Assembly (NCBI RefSeq): GCF_012396605.1
Contig: NZ_JAAXPW010000005.1
Coordinates: 1 to 64,000 of the forward strand
Reading direction: 5' to 3'
Length of the DNA stretch: 64,000 nt
Source: Ureibacillus thermosphaericus
Lineage (GTDB): Bacteria > Bacillota > Bacilli > Bacillales_A > Planococcaceae
Positions 18,693 through 26,306 of the stretch are shown here, piece after piece (position 1 is the first letter of the stretch; every line of letters begins with the position of its first letter). The notes beneath the pieces were generated by a model. The model did not search any database and was not told the DNA's origin. It saw nothing but the letters and a program-made list of their open reading frames with translations. Made by a program: the position numbers and the translations under genes.

Positions 18693-19142
18693 ATGAACGA
18701 AGAAGTTCGAAAGCTGGCGGATGAAGTATCGAATTCGATTGAAAATATTGTGAAAATTGTAGAAGGCATTCAACAAGAATCGAAAGAAACAGTACAATCC
18801 CTTCAGGAGAGTTTCATGCAAGTTTCCGAGGGAACTTCTAAAATTAACACTACAAGTGAAACCTTCCATGCTATCAACCAATCCATTTTACAAATGCAAT
18901 CAAAAATTGAAAACATCTCAATTCATTTACAAGATGTTTACCAAGAAAGTGAACAAATTAATGAAGCAGTGAATCATATCGCTGCGGTGGCACAAGAGTC
19001 ATCGGCAGGAATTGAGCAGAATAGCGCTTTAATCCAAGAATCATCGAGTTCAATGGATGAAATCGTATCACATTCTGAAGGAGTCGCCAATTTAGCAAAA
19101 GAACTCAATCAATCCGTACGTCATTTTAAAATGGATAGTTGA
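18693..19142 (+). pseudogene. Truncated methyl-accepting chemotaxis protein (C-terminal half)
   Basis: This reading frame of 149 codons starts with NEEVRKLADEVSNSIENIVKIV, i.e. exactly at the end of the chemoreceptor hairpin tip, and continues through the descending coiled-coil arm (SSAGIEQNSALIQESSSSMDEIV) to the end. Sensor, membrane segments and the signalling tip ([10 protein letters not shown]...GFAVVAEE) are missing, and no ribosome site precedes the first ATG. It is read as a 5'-truncated relic. An intact paralogue is at 54100. Confidence 0.85.
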
Positions 19143-19171
19143 GATAGAAAAAATGAAGAGATTATAATCGA

Positions 19172-19206
19172 TAAAAAATCCCTTGAATAGCAAGGGATTT
19201 TTTATA
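19172..19206 (+). terminator. Terminator after the chemoreceptor relic
   Basis: AAAAAATCCCTT/AAGGGATTTTTT with loop GAATAGC is a perfect stem with a T-run. It has outlived the front half of the gene. Confidence 0.85.
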
Positions 19207-19455
19207 TTTTAAGTCTTGATTGTATTTTCGGATTAAAAAATGAATGCGACCTATATCAATAAGTCGTTTATTATTTTCAATCGAATAGTTTGAAGCATTT
19301 TCACTTCAATAATAGCTAATTTATCTGTCATTAGGTATAAGTGAGAAGTTTTGAAGGAAAATAAACATAAAGCCTGTTCAAGATGAAGTTGGCTTAATTT
19401 ATATTTACCAAATCTGTGTCATGTATGTGCGAAACAGAAAAGTAGGAGGAATTTT
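19207..19455. other. Spacer before the DUF5067-type lipoprotein
   Basis: I see no gene. AGGAGGAATTT (19443-19453) is the ribosome site of the following gene. Confidence 0.4.
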
Positions 19456-19974
19456 ATGAAAAAAATACTTTCGTTCATGTTGTTTTTATCTTTATTTTTA
19501 TTAGCGGCTTGTGGTGACAAAACGGAAGAAAATTTAAGTGGCGACGTTGATTCCACTGATACTGAAACAGCTGAAGGCACGGAAGATCAAACAGACAATC
19601 GTGAACAGGAAATTAACGAGGTTATTGTCGATAACGAAAATGTAAAAGCGACGCTAGTGAAAATTGTAAAAATTCAAGATGAAACTTGGGGGAATTCGGT
19701 TGAAGTGGTGTTTGATATAACGAATAAACGTGATCACAGTATTGAAGTACAAGCGAGAAGTGTGTCTGTCGATGATCGAATGATCGATGAAACGATTTTA
19801 TCGATGAGTCAAGAAGTAGCGCCTGGAAAATCTGCAACAGCTAAACTAACCATTCAAGAGTTTGAAGGATATGAATTCCCTCAATTTGAGAAAAACTTAG
19901 AAATGACGTTATATTTCTTCTCTTGGGATAACGTGGACTATGAAGAAGAACACCCGGTGTCTGTGACATTTTAA
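19456..19974 (+). CDS. Lipoprotein with DUF5067/DUF4352-like domain (copy A)
   Basis: The 172-residue product has a lipobox LLAAC (Cys near residue 20), then an acidic, Thr/Glu-rich linker (to about residue 55) and a beta-rich domain with VIVDNENVKATLVKIVKI, VVFDITNKRDHSIEVQARSVSVDD and VAPGKSATAKLTI. This pattern fits the telokin-like DUF4352/DUF5067 extracellular domain. Its function is unknown. It has its own ribosome site and terminator, with no operon partners. A clear paralogue lies at 48453-48944. Confidence 0.75.
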   Translation: MKKILSFMLFLSLFLLAACGDKTEENLSGDVDSTDTETAEGTEDQTDNREQEINEVIVDNENVKATLVKIVKIQDETWGNSVEVVFDITNKRDHSIEVQARSVSVDDRMIDETILSMSQEVAPGKSATAKLTIQEFEGYEFPQFEKNLEMTLYFFSWDNVDYEEEHPVSVTF

Positions 19975-19983
19975 TAAAACATG

Positions 19984-20018
19984 ATAGCCACTCAATATAC
20001 GAGTGGCTATTTTTTTGT
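19984..20018 (+). terminator. Terminator after lipoprotein copy A
   Basis: The stem ATAGCCACTC/GAGTGGCTAT with loop AATATAC is followed by TTTTTTTG. Confidence 0.9.
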
Positions 20019-20207
20019 AATTAATATTAATAACTGTTATTTTTATTTATAATAAATTTATATAAAGAATAATGTTAAAAATGTACATTGAGTTCGCTTA
20101 AATGCCTTTCGGGTGCTTACTCGTTTTTAGATGAGAGATAAGTCAATAATAGACAAAAAAAGCTTAAATCTTTTATATTTTTTATGAGAGCATAATTAAT
20201 TCTAATA

Positions 20208-20236
20208 TTCACCATTAAATGGACTGATGATAAAAT
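20208..20236 (+). promoter_or_regulatory. Candidate promoter of agrBD
   Basis: TTCACC (20208-20213) and TAAAAT (20231-20236) are separated by 17 bp, upstream of two ribosome-site-like sequences: GGAGGTGAT (20244) and AAAGGAGGG (20287). Confidence 0.45.
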
Positions 20237-20303
20237 AAGAGATGGAGGTGATGAATTAATAAATTTAAAATGAATACATCGAAATAAAGGAGGGAACAAG
20301 AAG

Positions 20304-20891
20304 ATTTCTAGAATTGAAAATGCAATCTTTCATCTATTAGATCAAGAACATTTTTCTCATTTGGAAAAAGAAAAATTAAAATTAGGTATTCAAATCATTA
20401 TCTCAGAGTCTTACAAGCTTATATTAATTTATTTATTGGCTTATTTATTAAATTGTATTGTTCCAACATTGATTGCGCATCTTACATTTTTCATATTAAG
20501 GCAAGTTTGTTTCGGCTATCATTTTAACAACCTAATTATATGCCTCGCTACTAGCATCATAGCATTTCCAATCACTATTAAATATTTAGCTGATTATTAC
20601 TCAATTATCCCTACATTCCTCTTATATATTATTTTTATCATCATACTAGTATTTATCTATAAACTTGCACCTAAAGGAACAGAAAAGCACCCGATTATCA
20701 ATCAACATCATAAAAAATATTTGCGAAGAAAAATGGCCTTCCGAGTATTCATAATAGTTGGAATATTTTGTATTTCGACATTCGAAATAAAAGTTTTTAT
20801 CGCTTATGGGGCTTTATTAGAATCTCTAATGTTAATATCTCAATCAATTAAGGGGGAGTATTTTTATGAAAATGAATTGGATGAATGTTAA
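20304..20891 (+). CDS. agrB: AgrB-like autoinducer-processing membrane endopeptidase
   Basis: AgrB cuts the AgrD precursor and cyclises it into a thiolactone. The protein has five or six hydrophobic segments and keeps the catalytic pair as His-x6-Cys (H73 and C80 when started at 20304) in FGYHFNNLIIC, plus LAPKGTEKHPI and HKKYLRRKMAFR, typical AgrB loops. The best AUG-like start inside the frame, a TTG at 20361, has no ribosome site and would remove the amphipathic N terminus. An ATT at 20304 lies 9 nt after AAAGGAGGG and adds the family-like ISRIENAIFHLLDQEH segment, so I choose it. agrD overlaps its 3' end by 26 nt. Confidence 0.85.
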   Translation: MSRIENAIFHLLDQEHFSHLEKEKLKLGIQIIISESYKLILIYLLAYLLNCIVPTLIAHLTFFILRQVCFGYHFNNLIICLATSIIAFPITIKYLADYYSIIPTFLLYIIFIIILVFIYKLAPKGTEKHPIINQHHKKYLRRKMAFRVFIIVGIFCISTFEIKVFIAYGALLESLMLISQSIKGEYFYENELDEC

Positions 20892-21030
20892 AAATTTAAT
20901 TTCTAAAATTGCGATGGTTGTAGTTGCTGTTGGAGGTACAGCTACGATTACTGGATGTACAACATTATTCCATGAGAAAAAGATTTCAAATGAGTTACTA
21001 GAAAATAATCCTTTTGCTACAAAAAAATAA
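20866..21030 (+). CDS. agrD: AgrD-like cyclic lactone autoinducer precursor
   Basis: This 54-residue peptide has the three parts of an AgrD: an amphipathic/hydrophobic leader (MKMNWMNVKNLISKIAMVVV), a core around the only cysteine (ATITG-CTTLF, Cys31), and a charged tail HEKKISNELLEN. By family rules AgrB would cut after Phe35 and close a thiolactone between Cys31 and Phe35, giving a CTTLF ring with an exocyclic tail whose length I cannot fix. The ATG follows AAGGGGGAG at about 7 nt. The frame overlaps the last 26 nt of agrB, indicating coupled translation. Confidence 0.85.
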   Translation: MKMNWMNVKNLISKIAMVVVAVGGTATITGCTTLFHEKKISNELLENNPFATKK

Positions 21031-21055
21031 CTCCATAAAATGTTTTTCTATTATT

Positions 21056-21087
21056 TTCCGACTAACTCTATTAGTCGGAATTTTCTT
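21056..21087 (+). terminator. Terminator after agrD
   Basis: A perfect 10-bp stem, TTCCGACTAA/TTAGTCGGAA, with loop CTCTA is followed by TTTTCTT. It separates agrBD from agrC. Confidence 0.9.
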
Positions 21088-21105
21088 CCTCTAATTTATA
21101 AGTCC

Positions 21106-21129
21106 TACTAATTTATACATAAATTAGTA
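21106..21129. promoter_or_regulatory. Palindromic candidate operator upstream of agrC
   Basis: TACTAATTTA (21106-21115) and its exact complement TAAATTAGTA (21120-21129) flank TACA. A further direct copy of CTAATTTATA starts at 21091, 17 bp before the one at 21108. It ends 18 bp upstream of the agrC -35 box. Confidence 0.5.
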
Positions 21130-21147
21130 CAAATTTACGAAAATCCG

Positions 21148-21177
21148 TTGCATTCATGTGTACTATCGTAATATAGT
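21148..21177 (+). promoter_or_regulatory. Promoter of agrC
   Basis: TTGCAT (21148-21153) and TATAGT (21172-21177) are separated by 18 bp, 54 bp before the agrC ATG. Confidence 0.6.
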
Positions 21178-21230
21178 TATTATACTATTGATTCATTCCA
21201 GAATAGAATTATACATAGTAGGAGAAAAAA

Positions 21231-22553
21231 ATGAAGCTAGTATTGATAATGATTGAGTTAATCTTGATAGTGTGGGCAGTCACGTATACATCACAAATCA
21301 AATTGCGAATGAAGCAAATTTTATTTTTCGCCTTAACCGTATTTTGTCCTACAAGTTTTATTTTCTTATGGGTAGGTCAATGGCAAGGAATTATTTACTT
21401 TATTGTTAGTTCATTAATTTATTTCTTTTTACTCACAAAAAAATTTATTATACTAATACAACTTTGTTTCTTTATTATTATAGGTATCTTAGTAGATAAT
21501 CTTGCCCAATATATTATGCAATCACTCTCAATTAACTTTTTACCTGGTGTCTTAGATCAATATTGTTTTTTTATTGTTTTATTTATTATTAGTGTCTTCA
21601 TTTATCGATATTTTCACAAAAAATTTATTACATTGTTACCTGAAATAAAGAGTGCTATCAAATTTATTTTTTTTGTTGTGATTGTAACGATGGTCACTTT
21701 TTACATTAATATCTACTTAACAGATTATTTATCTAAAGATACAGTGTTAATATTCAATATCGTGATTCAGATTACGTATTTTGTAATCATGCTGTTTATA
21801 CTTTCATTGACGATATTAAACATCAAAAAACAACATGATATTCAAAAAATAGAGTTTGAAAATAATCAGTTTAATAGTTATATGGAATCATTGGAATTAA
21901 TTAATAATGATATGCAAAAATTTCGACATGATTACAACAATATATTGTTTACTATGCAAGGTTACATTGAAATTAATGATTTTGAGGGTTTAAAAGAATA
22001 TTTTAAACAACATATATTTTCTACAGAAATGAACACATTAAAAAGAAATCAATTGTTAGCAAATTTATCGAAAATGAAGGTCACAGGAATTAAGGGTCTG
22101 CTCTTAACAAAGATTTTACAAGCTGAAAAAGAAAATATATCAATTAATATTGAAATTCCAGAAGATATTGAAGACATTCATATGAATGTCATTGATTTAG
22201 CTAGAATTCTAGGAATCTTTTTAGATAACGCAATTGAAGCGAATTATCAATCAAATCAAAAAATTAATTTTGATAGTGAAATTGATATTGCATTTATTAA
22301 AACCAATGATGATTCGTTGATGATCATCATCGAAAATACATTCTATGATGAAGAGGTAGATTTAGAAAACATTTTCGAAGATGGATTCTCTACGAAAGGA
22401 AAAAATCGTGGAAAAGGATTAAGTAATGTGAAAAGTATTTTGAAAAACTATCCGAATGTTAAATTAAATACTACTGTTAATGACTATAACTTTACTCAAA
22501 TTCTTGAAATAAAAAATATTCATTCTAAAAAACTGATAAAAGTTGAAAGATAA
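21231..22553 (+). CDS. agrC: AgrC-like sensor histidine kinase
   Basis: This is the receptor kinase for the cyclic peptide. The 440 residues comprise six or seven N-terminal membrane spans (about 1-195), a dimerisation helix with the HPK10-type phospho-acceptor motif FRHDYNNIL (His233), and a GHKL ATPase domain with ILGIFLDNAIEAN (N box), EDGFSTKGKNRGKGLSNV (G box) and a normal C-terminal end. The ATG follows TAGGAGAAAA. It has its own promoter and terminator. In other agr loci agrA follows directly; here a convergent cyclic-di-GMP gene follows instead, so the partner regulator must be elsewhere or unrelated. Confidence 0.9.
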   Translation: MKLVLIMIELILIVWAVTYTSQIKLRMKQILFFALTVFCPTSFIFLWVGQWQGIIYFIVSSLIYFFLLTKKFIILIQLCFFIIIGILVDNLAQYIMQSLSINFLPGVLDQYCFFIVLFIISVFIYRYFHKKFITLLPEIKSAIKFIFFVVIVTMVTFYINIYLTDYLSKDTVLIFNIVIQITYFVIMLFILSLTILNIKKQHDIQKIEFENNQFNSYMESLELINNDMQKFRHDYNNILFTMQGYIEINDFEGLKEYFKQHIFSTEMNTLKRNQLLANLSKMKVTGIKGLLLTKILQAEKENISINIEIPEDIEDIHMNVIDLARILGIFLDNAIEANYQSNQKINFDSEIDIAFIKTNDDSLMIIIENTFYDEEVDLENIFEDGFSTKGKNRGKGLSNVKSILKNYPNVKLNTTVNDYNFTQILEIKNIHSKKLIKVER

Positions 22554-22565
22554 TCTAATAAGCAA

Positions 22566-22610
22566 AAAAATATTGGGTTGGATAGGGGAGTACCTATCTA
22601 ACCCAATTTT
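22566..22610. terminator. Bidirectional terminator between agrC and the GGDEF-EAL gene
   Basis: ATTGGGTTGGATAGG pairs with CCTATCTAACCCAAT around loop GGAGTA. A-rich and T-rich runs flank it on both sides. Confidence 0.9.
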
Positions 22611-22620
22611 TAGTACATCT

Positions 22621-25542
22621 TTATTTTAGTACAACTATATTGAAATATTCATTAATATCTCCAACAATCACTCTCTTATATGGTGGTACCTTTTTATTAT
22701 TTTTTGCTAAAGTTACAAATGTGTCAAGAATTGTGGTGAACTTAGTTCTTTCTTCATCATTTTCAAAAATAAACTTAACACCATATTCCGCTAGATCTTC
22801 ATTCACTTCTTCTTTCCAAACAATTTTCGCATTCAATAAAATGGACTCTCCAAGCAACTCTGTAATAAATTGGTAAAGAACGTCCATACGGATTGGCAAA
22901 TTAAGATTTGATATAAATCTAAGTCCTCCAGCACCGATTTCTGTAACTAATACTTTTGATACCCCGATATCCAAGTTCCGCTTTGCTATCGATGAGATTT
23001 TTAATTTTGCTTCAAGCGGGTCAGTGAAAGTAAAACGATGATGTTTTCTTCTGTCTTGTAATCCTTTTCCATCAAATGGTAATGGGATATTTTTCTTGAC
23101 GACTGTTTCAAATTCAGCAATTGGAACAGGCTTGCCGAATAAATACCCTTGCATTTCGTGGCATTGTTCTTGTTGTAGGATTTTTAATTGCTCGGCTGTT
23201 TCTACACCTTCTGCCACAACTTTTAATTTCAGTCCCTCAGCTAAATAGAGTATTGTTTTAAGAAGATGTATGTTTTTGGGAGATTTGTGTATTTTTCGTA
23301 TAAAAGAGCGGTCGATTTTAATTGCATCAAATGGATATTCAGTTATATAGGAAAGGCTGGAATATCCTTTTCCAAAGTCGTCTAACACCAATTTTAGACC
23401 TAATTCTTTTAATTTGTTTAGATTCTTTTTCACAACTACCGTGTTGTCTAATAATATGTTTTCAGTAATTTCTAATTCAATATCATTCGGATCAATGCCT
23501 GATTTATTAATTTCTGCAGCAAGAAAATCTGGCCAATCCGGTTTCATAAAATGGATAGGTGAGATATTGATTGAAATCGGGACAGTCTTGATTCTGTATT
23601 TTTTCCATTCTCTAATTTTTGCAATAATCCCTTTTATAACCCAGTTATCCAAATCAGTAATTAGGCCATTTTCTTCTGCAATACTAATGAATTCACCAGG
23701 TAAGAGAAGCCCCCATTTTGGATGTCTCCACCGAATTAACGCTTCAGCACCAGTGATTTGTTTAGTAGTTGAATCCACTCGAGGTTGAATGTAAAATTCT
23801 AATTCATTGTTTTCGATTGCCTTCTTTAAATCTCGTCCTATGGAATAATTTTTATAGGATTGGATACTATTTGTATGGGAGAGGATATGATACGTTCCTT
23901 TTCCTTCTTTCACAGCCTTTTGTAAAGCTACGCTAGAATTTCTTAATAACTCCAAGCTGGTTGTCCCATTTTCAGGGAAGATGCAAGCACCAATACTTAC
24001 GGTAATATAAAGTTGGTATTCTTTTACAAAAAATGGATCGTTTAAGAAATTTGTAATTTGCTTAATTTTTTCTTTTAGAGCATCGATGGACTCTATTTCT
24101 TTAATTAATAAAATAAATTCATCGCCGCCTGTACGTGCTACGAAATCCTGAGGAGATAAATAGTATTTTAATCGTTTAGGAAGTTGTTTCAAAATTTCGT
24201 CGCCTATTTCATTTCCGAGGGTATTGTTGATAAATTTAAAACTATTAATGTCCAATCTTAACATGGCAAATTGTTTTTTACTCTGCTCGTATTCTTTAAT
24301 GAGATTTTCTAATTCTGCTACAAAGTTTTTTCGATTAGGAAGGTTTGTTAATAAATCATAATTTGCCATGTATTTTAATTTTTCTTCTAACACCTTTTTT
24401 TCCGTAACGTCGGTAATTACTCTATCTAAACGAATCACATCTCCATGCTCATCTAAATTAGGAATGATGTAATCTTGTATCCATCTTCTATCGCCCATTT
24501 TATTGATAATTCGATATTCATGATGAACGATATTTCCTTCTTTTAGTGCCTTAAGATTTTTCAAATATTCATCGAGGTCTTCTTCGTGCACAATAGAATT
24601 CCATTGCAAACCATTATCAAAATCTTCTTTTGTATATCCGGTAATGCACTCTATTCCTTTAGAAACTTTTAACGTTTTATTGTATCGCTTATCTAAAGCC
24701 CAAATACCGACATCAGGATTATTATAGATTTCTTTTAGTTGCTTTTCTTTTTCCAACACATCTTTCATAAGGTTATGGTCAGTAATATTTTGAATGAATC
24801 CAACGAGACCCTCAACATTTCCTTTTTTATCTAGAATAATACCAGTCTGTTCTTGAACAAGGATAATGGATTGATCTTTTTGTACCATTCGGTATTCAAT
24901 TTGAAAGCTCCTTTTTTCTTTAATGGCGATTTCTGTTGCTTCTCTTACCATTTCTCGATCTTCAGGGTGTACATAACGTAAATAATGGTTAAGGGATAGA
25001 GTGGGTTGTTCATGGCGAGCATTCATTTTTAACAAATCAAAAATTTGATTAGAGAAGTAATGAATATCATTAATGGCATCATAATAAAAATTACAAATAT
25101 GTTTTAGTTTGTTGAGGGTTTCCAACATTCTTTTTAATTGATTTAATTCTTTTCTCTCTTTTTGGAAAACCGTTATATTTCGAATGATTGCAAACACACA
25201 TTTTTCAGCTGGAATCAGTGTGATATGAACATCTATTCTTTTCCCATCTTTTGTCTTGACAACTGTACTAAATTTTTGAGTTTTTCCAAATAAAGCTTTT
25301 TCAAAATAATTAATGATTGCATTTGAATTCCCTTCATAAAAAATCTTATCAATGGATTCGTTAAACTCATGTATAGCATATCCAAATTGTTTTTCAAAAG
25401 CGAGGTTATAAGAGATTAGTTGTCCATTACAATCAAACTTTGCAATAGCATCGATATGATCGTAAATGTTCAGTATCATATCTTCATCTGTTAATAGTTC
25501 ATTTGCCCATCTTACCTTCGATTTTTTAAATAGACTCTTCAT
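22621..25542 (-). CDS. PAS-GGDEF-EAL-PilZ cyclic-di-GMP turnover protein
   Basis: This is a 973-residue, apparently cytoplasmic protein. In order: three PAS/PAC modules (about 25-390, with WIQDYIIP-type PAC ends), a GGDEF domain with intact TGGDEF (about 465-470) but no RxxD inhibitory site in front of it, an EAL domain with intact GAEALIRWRHP (about 598) and DDFGKGYSSLSY, and a C-terminal PilZ-like domain (about 825-955, starting RRKHHRFTF). Both synthase and phosphodiesterase sites look complete, so the net direction is unknown and is probably set by the PAS signals and c-di-GMP feedback through PilZ. The ATG at 25542 is preceded by GGGAGG. Confidence 0.92.
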   Translation of the reverse strand: MKSLFKKSKVRWANELLTDEDMILNIYDHIDAIAKFDCNGQLISYNLAFEKQFGYAIHEFNESIDKIFYEGNSNAIINYFEKALFGKTQKFSTVVKTKDGKRIDVHITLIPAEKCVFAIIRNITVFQKERKELNQLKRMLETLNKLKHICNFYYDAINDIHYFSNQIFDLLKMNARHEQPTLSLNHYLRYVHPEDREMVREATEIAIKEKRSFQIEYRMVQKDQSIILVQEQTGIILDKKGNVEGLVGFIQNITDHNLMKDVLEKEKQLKEIYNNPDVGIWALDKRYNKTLKVSKGIECITGYTKEDFDNGLQWNSIVHEEDLDEYLKNLKALKEGNIVHHEYRIINKMGDRRWIQDYIIPNLDEHGDVIRLDRVITDVTEKKVLEEKLKYMANYDLLTNLPNRKNFVAELENLIKEYEQSKKQFAMLRLDINSFKFINNTLGNEIGDEILKQLPKRLKYYLSPQDFVARTGGDEFILLIKEIESIDALKEKIKQITNFLNDPFFVKEYQLYITVSIGACIFPENGTTSLELLRNSSVALQKAVKEGKGTYHILSHTNSIQSYKNYSIGRDLKKAIENNELEFYIQPRVDSTTKQITGAEALIRWRHPKWGLLLPGEFISIAEENGLITDLDNWVIKGIIAKIREWKKYRIKTVPISINISPIHFMKPDWPDFLAAEINKSGIDPNDIELEITENILLDNTVVVKKNLNKLKELGLKLVLDDFGKGYSSLSYITEYPFDAIKIDRSFIRKIHKSPKNIHLLKTILYLAEGLKLKVVAEGVETAEQLKILQQEQCHEMQGYLFGKPVPIAEFETVVKKNIPLPFDGKGLQDRRKHHRFTFTDPLEAKLKISSIAKRNLDIGVSKVLVTEIGAGGLRFISNLNLPIRMDVLYQFITELLGESILLNAKIVWKEEVNEDLAEYGVKFIFENDEERTKFTTILDTFVTLAKNNKKVPPYKRVIVGDINEYFNIVVLK

Positions 25543-25971
25543 TAGCAAACCTCCCAACCTAAATCTATGTATTGTGAAAAAATACCTAATACCAAAAAGT
25601 TGATAGAATTACATCACCGACAAAGGTCTCTCATTTTTTTACTTTTATGGGTAATTGTAAGTAGTATTATATATACTTTTTTTTACTATAGTAAAGAAAT
25701 ATATACGAAAAGTATTTTGATTAATTGAGATAATTAATACTATATTTATATTAATATACCCATATATGTAGAATTGAATCGAAAATACAGGTTTTTTTTA
25801 CTATTCGTTTAAGATTCTATCGAACTGGATTCATCATTATAAGTGGGTTAATAGGGGAATTTTGTTAATGAAAAAGTAAGTAGCTTAAATAAAAAAGTGG
25901 AAAATCATTTATCGATACACTTTTTTGATTGGGATGGATGCGATGAAGAAAGTGAATAATGGAGGAAATAA
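25543..25971. other. Long AT-rich spacer
   Basis: I see no gene or stable hairpin. It must hold the promoter of the GGDEF-EAL gene, but no convincing consensus pair stands out in this very AT-rich sequence. Confidence 0.4.
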
Positions 25972-26006
25972 AAAAGAAGGGAGTTATGAATTGACTCCCT
26001 TCTTTT
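25972..26006 (-). terminator. Terminator of the 35-residue peptide gene
   Basis: A perfect 13-bp stem pairs AAAAGAAGGGAGT with ACTCCCTTCTTTT; on the minus strand it continues into TTTTTTATTT. It starts 10 bp after the stop of the small gene. Confidence 0.9.
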
Positions 26007-26015
26007 AAGGAAATA

Positions 26016-26123
26016 TTACTTTTTTCTTAATAGATAGTCACCAAGTGGTAGAAGAAATACAATAAATAAAACTGTTAAAATAGTCAGTGCTTCTAAAATA
26101 GTAATTGCAACTTGGTCAAACAT
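26016..26123 (-). CDS. Small membrane peptide (35 residues), function unknown
   Basis: The product starts MFDQVAITILEALTILTVLF and ends PLGDYLLRKK: a short acidic/amphipathic head, one membrane helix and a basic tail. GGAGG lies 9-10 nt before the ATG, and a strong dedicated terminator follows, so it looks like a real single-gene unit. A TTGACA lies about 145 bp upstream on the same strand (26265-26270). The general shape recalls type I toxin/holin-like peptides and other regulatory mini-proteins, but no antisense RNA promoter is evident and I do not assign a family. Confidence 0.6.
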   Translation of the reverse strand: MFDQVAITILEALTILTVLFIVFLLPLGDYLLRKK

Positions 26124-26275
26124 CCTTATTAGCCTCCTTTCAGTCACAAATTATGTTACCTTAAATGATAGTAATTTTCCATCTTATTTAATTGGAGTAA
26201 ACAATGTAAAAAATTCTTGTTCCTGTTTCAATTGTATTATTGCAATATTACATTTCCAAACTTATGTCAATGTTG

Positions 26276-26306
26276 AAAAGGGCGCCATAAAGTGACGGCC
26301 CTTTTT
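26276..26306 (-). terminator. Terminator after brnQ
   Basis: AGGGC/GCCCT-type pairing around GCCATAAAGTGACG lies directly after the brnQ stop. The minus strand gives AAAAAGGGCC then GCGCCCTTTTC. Confidence 0.7.

Noticed and set aside
20270-20287. Five-codon frame MNTSK as an independent gene
   Set aside because: Too short and its spacing to GGAGGTGAT is poor; kept only as a possible modulator of agrB translation.
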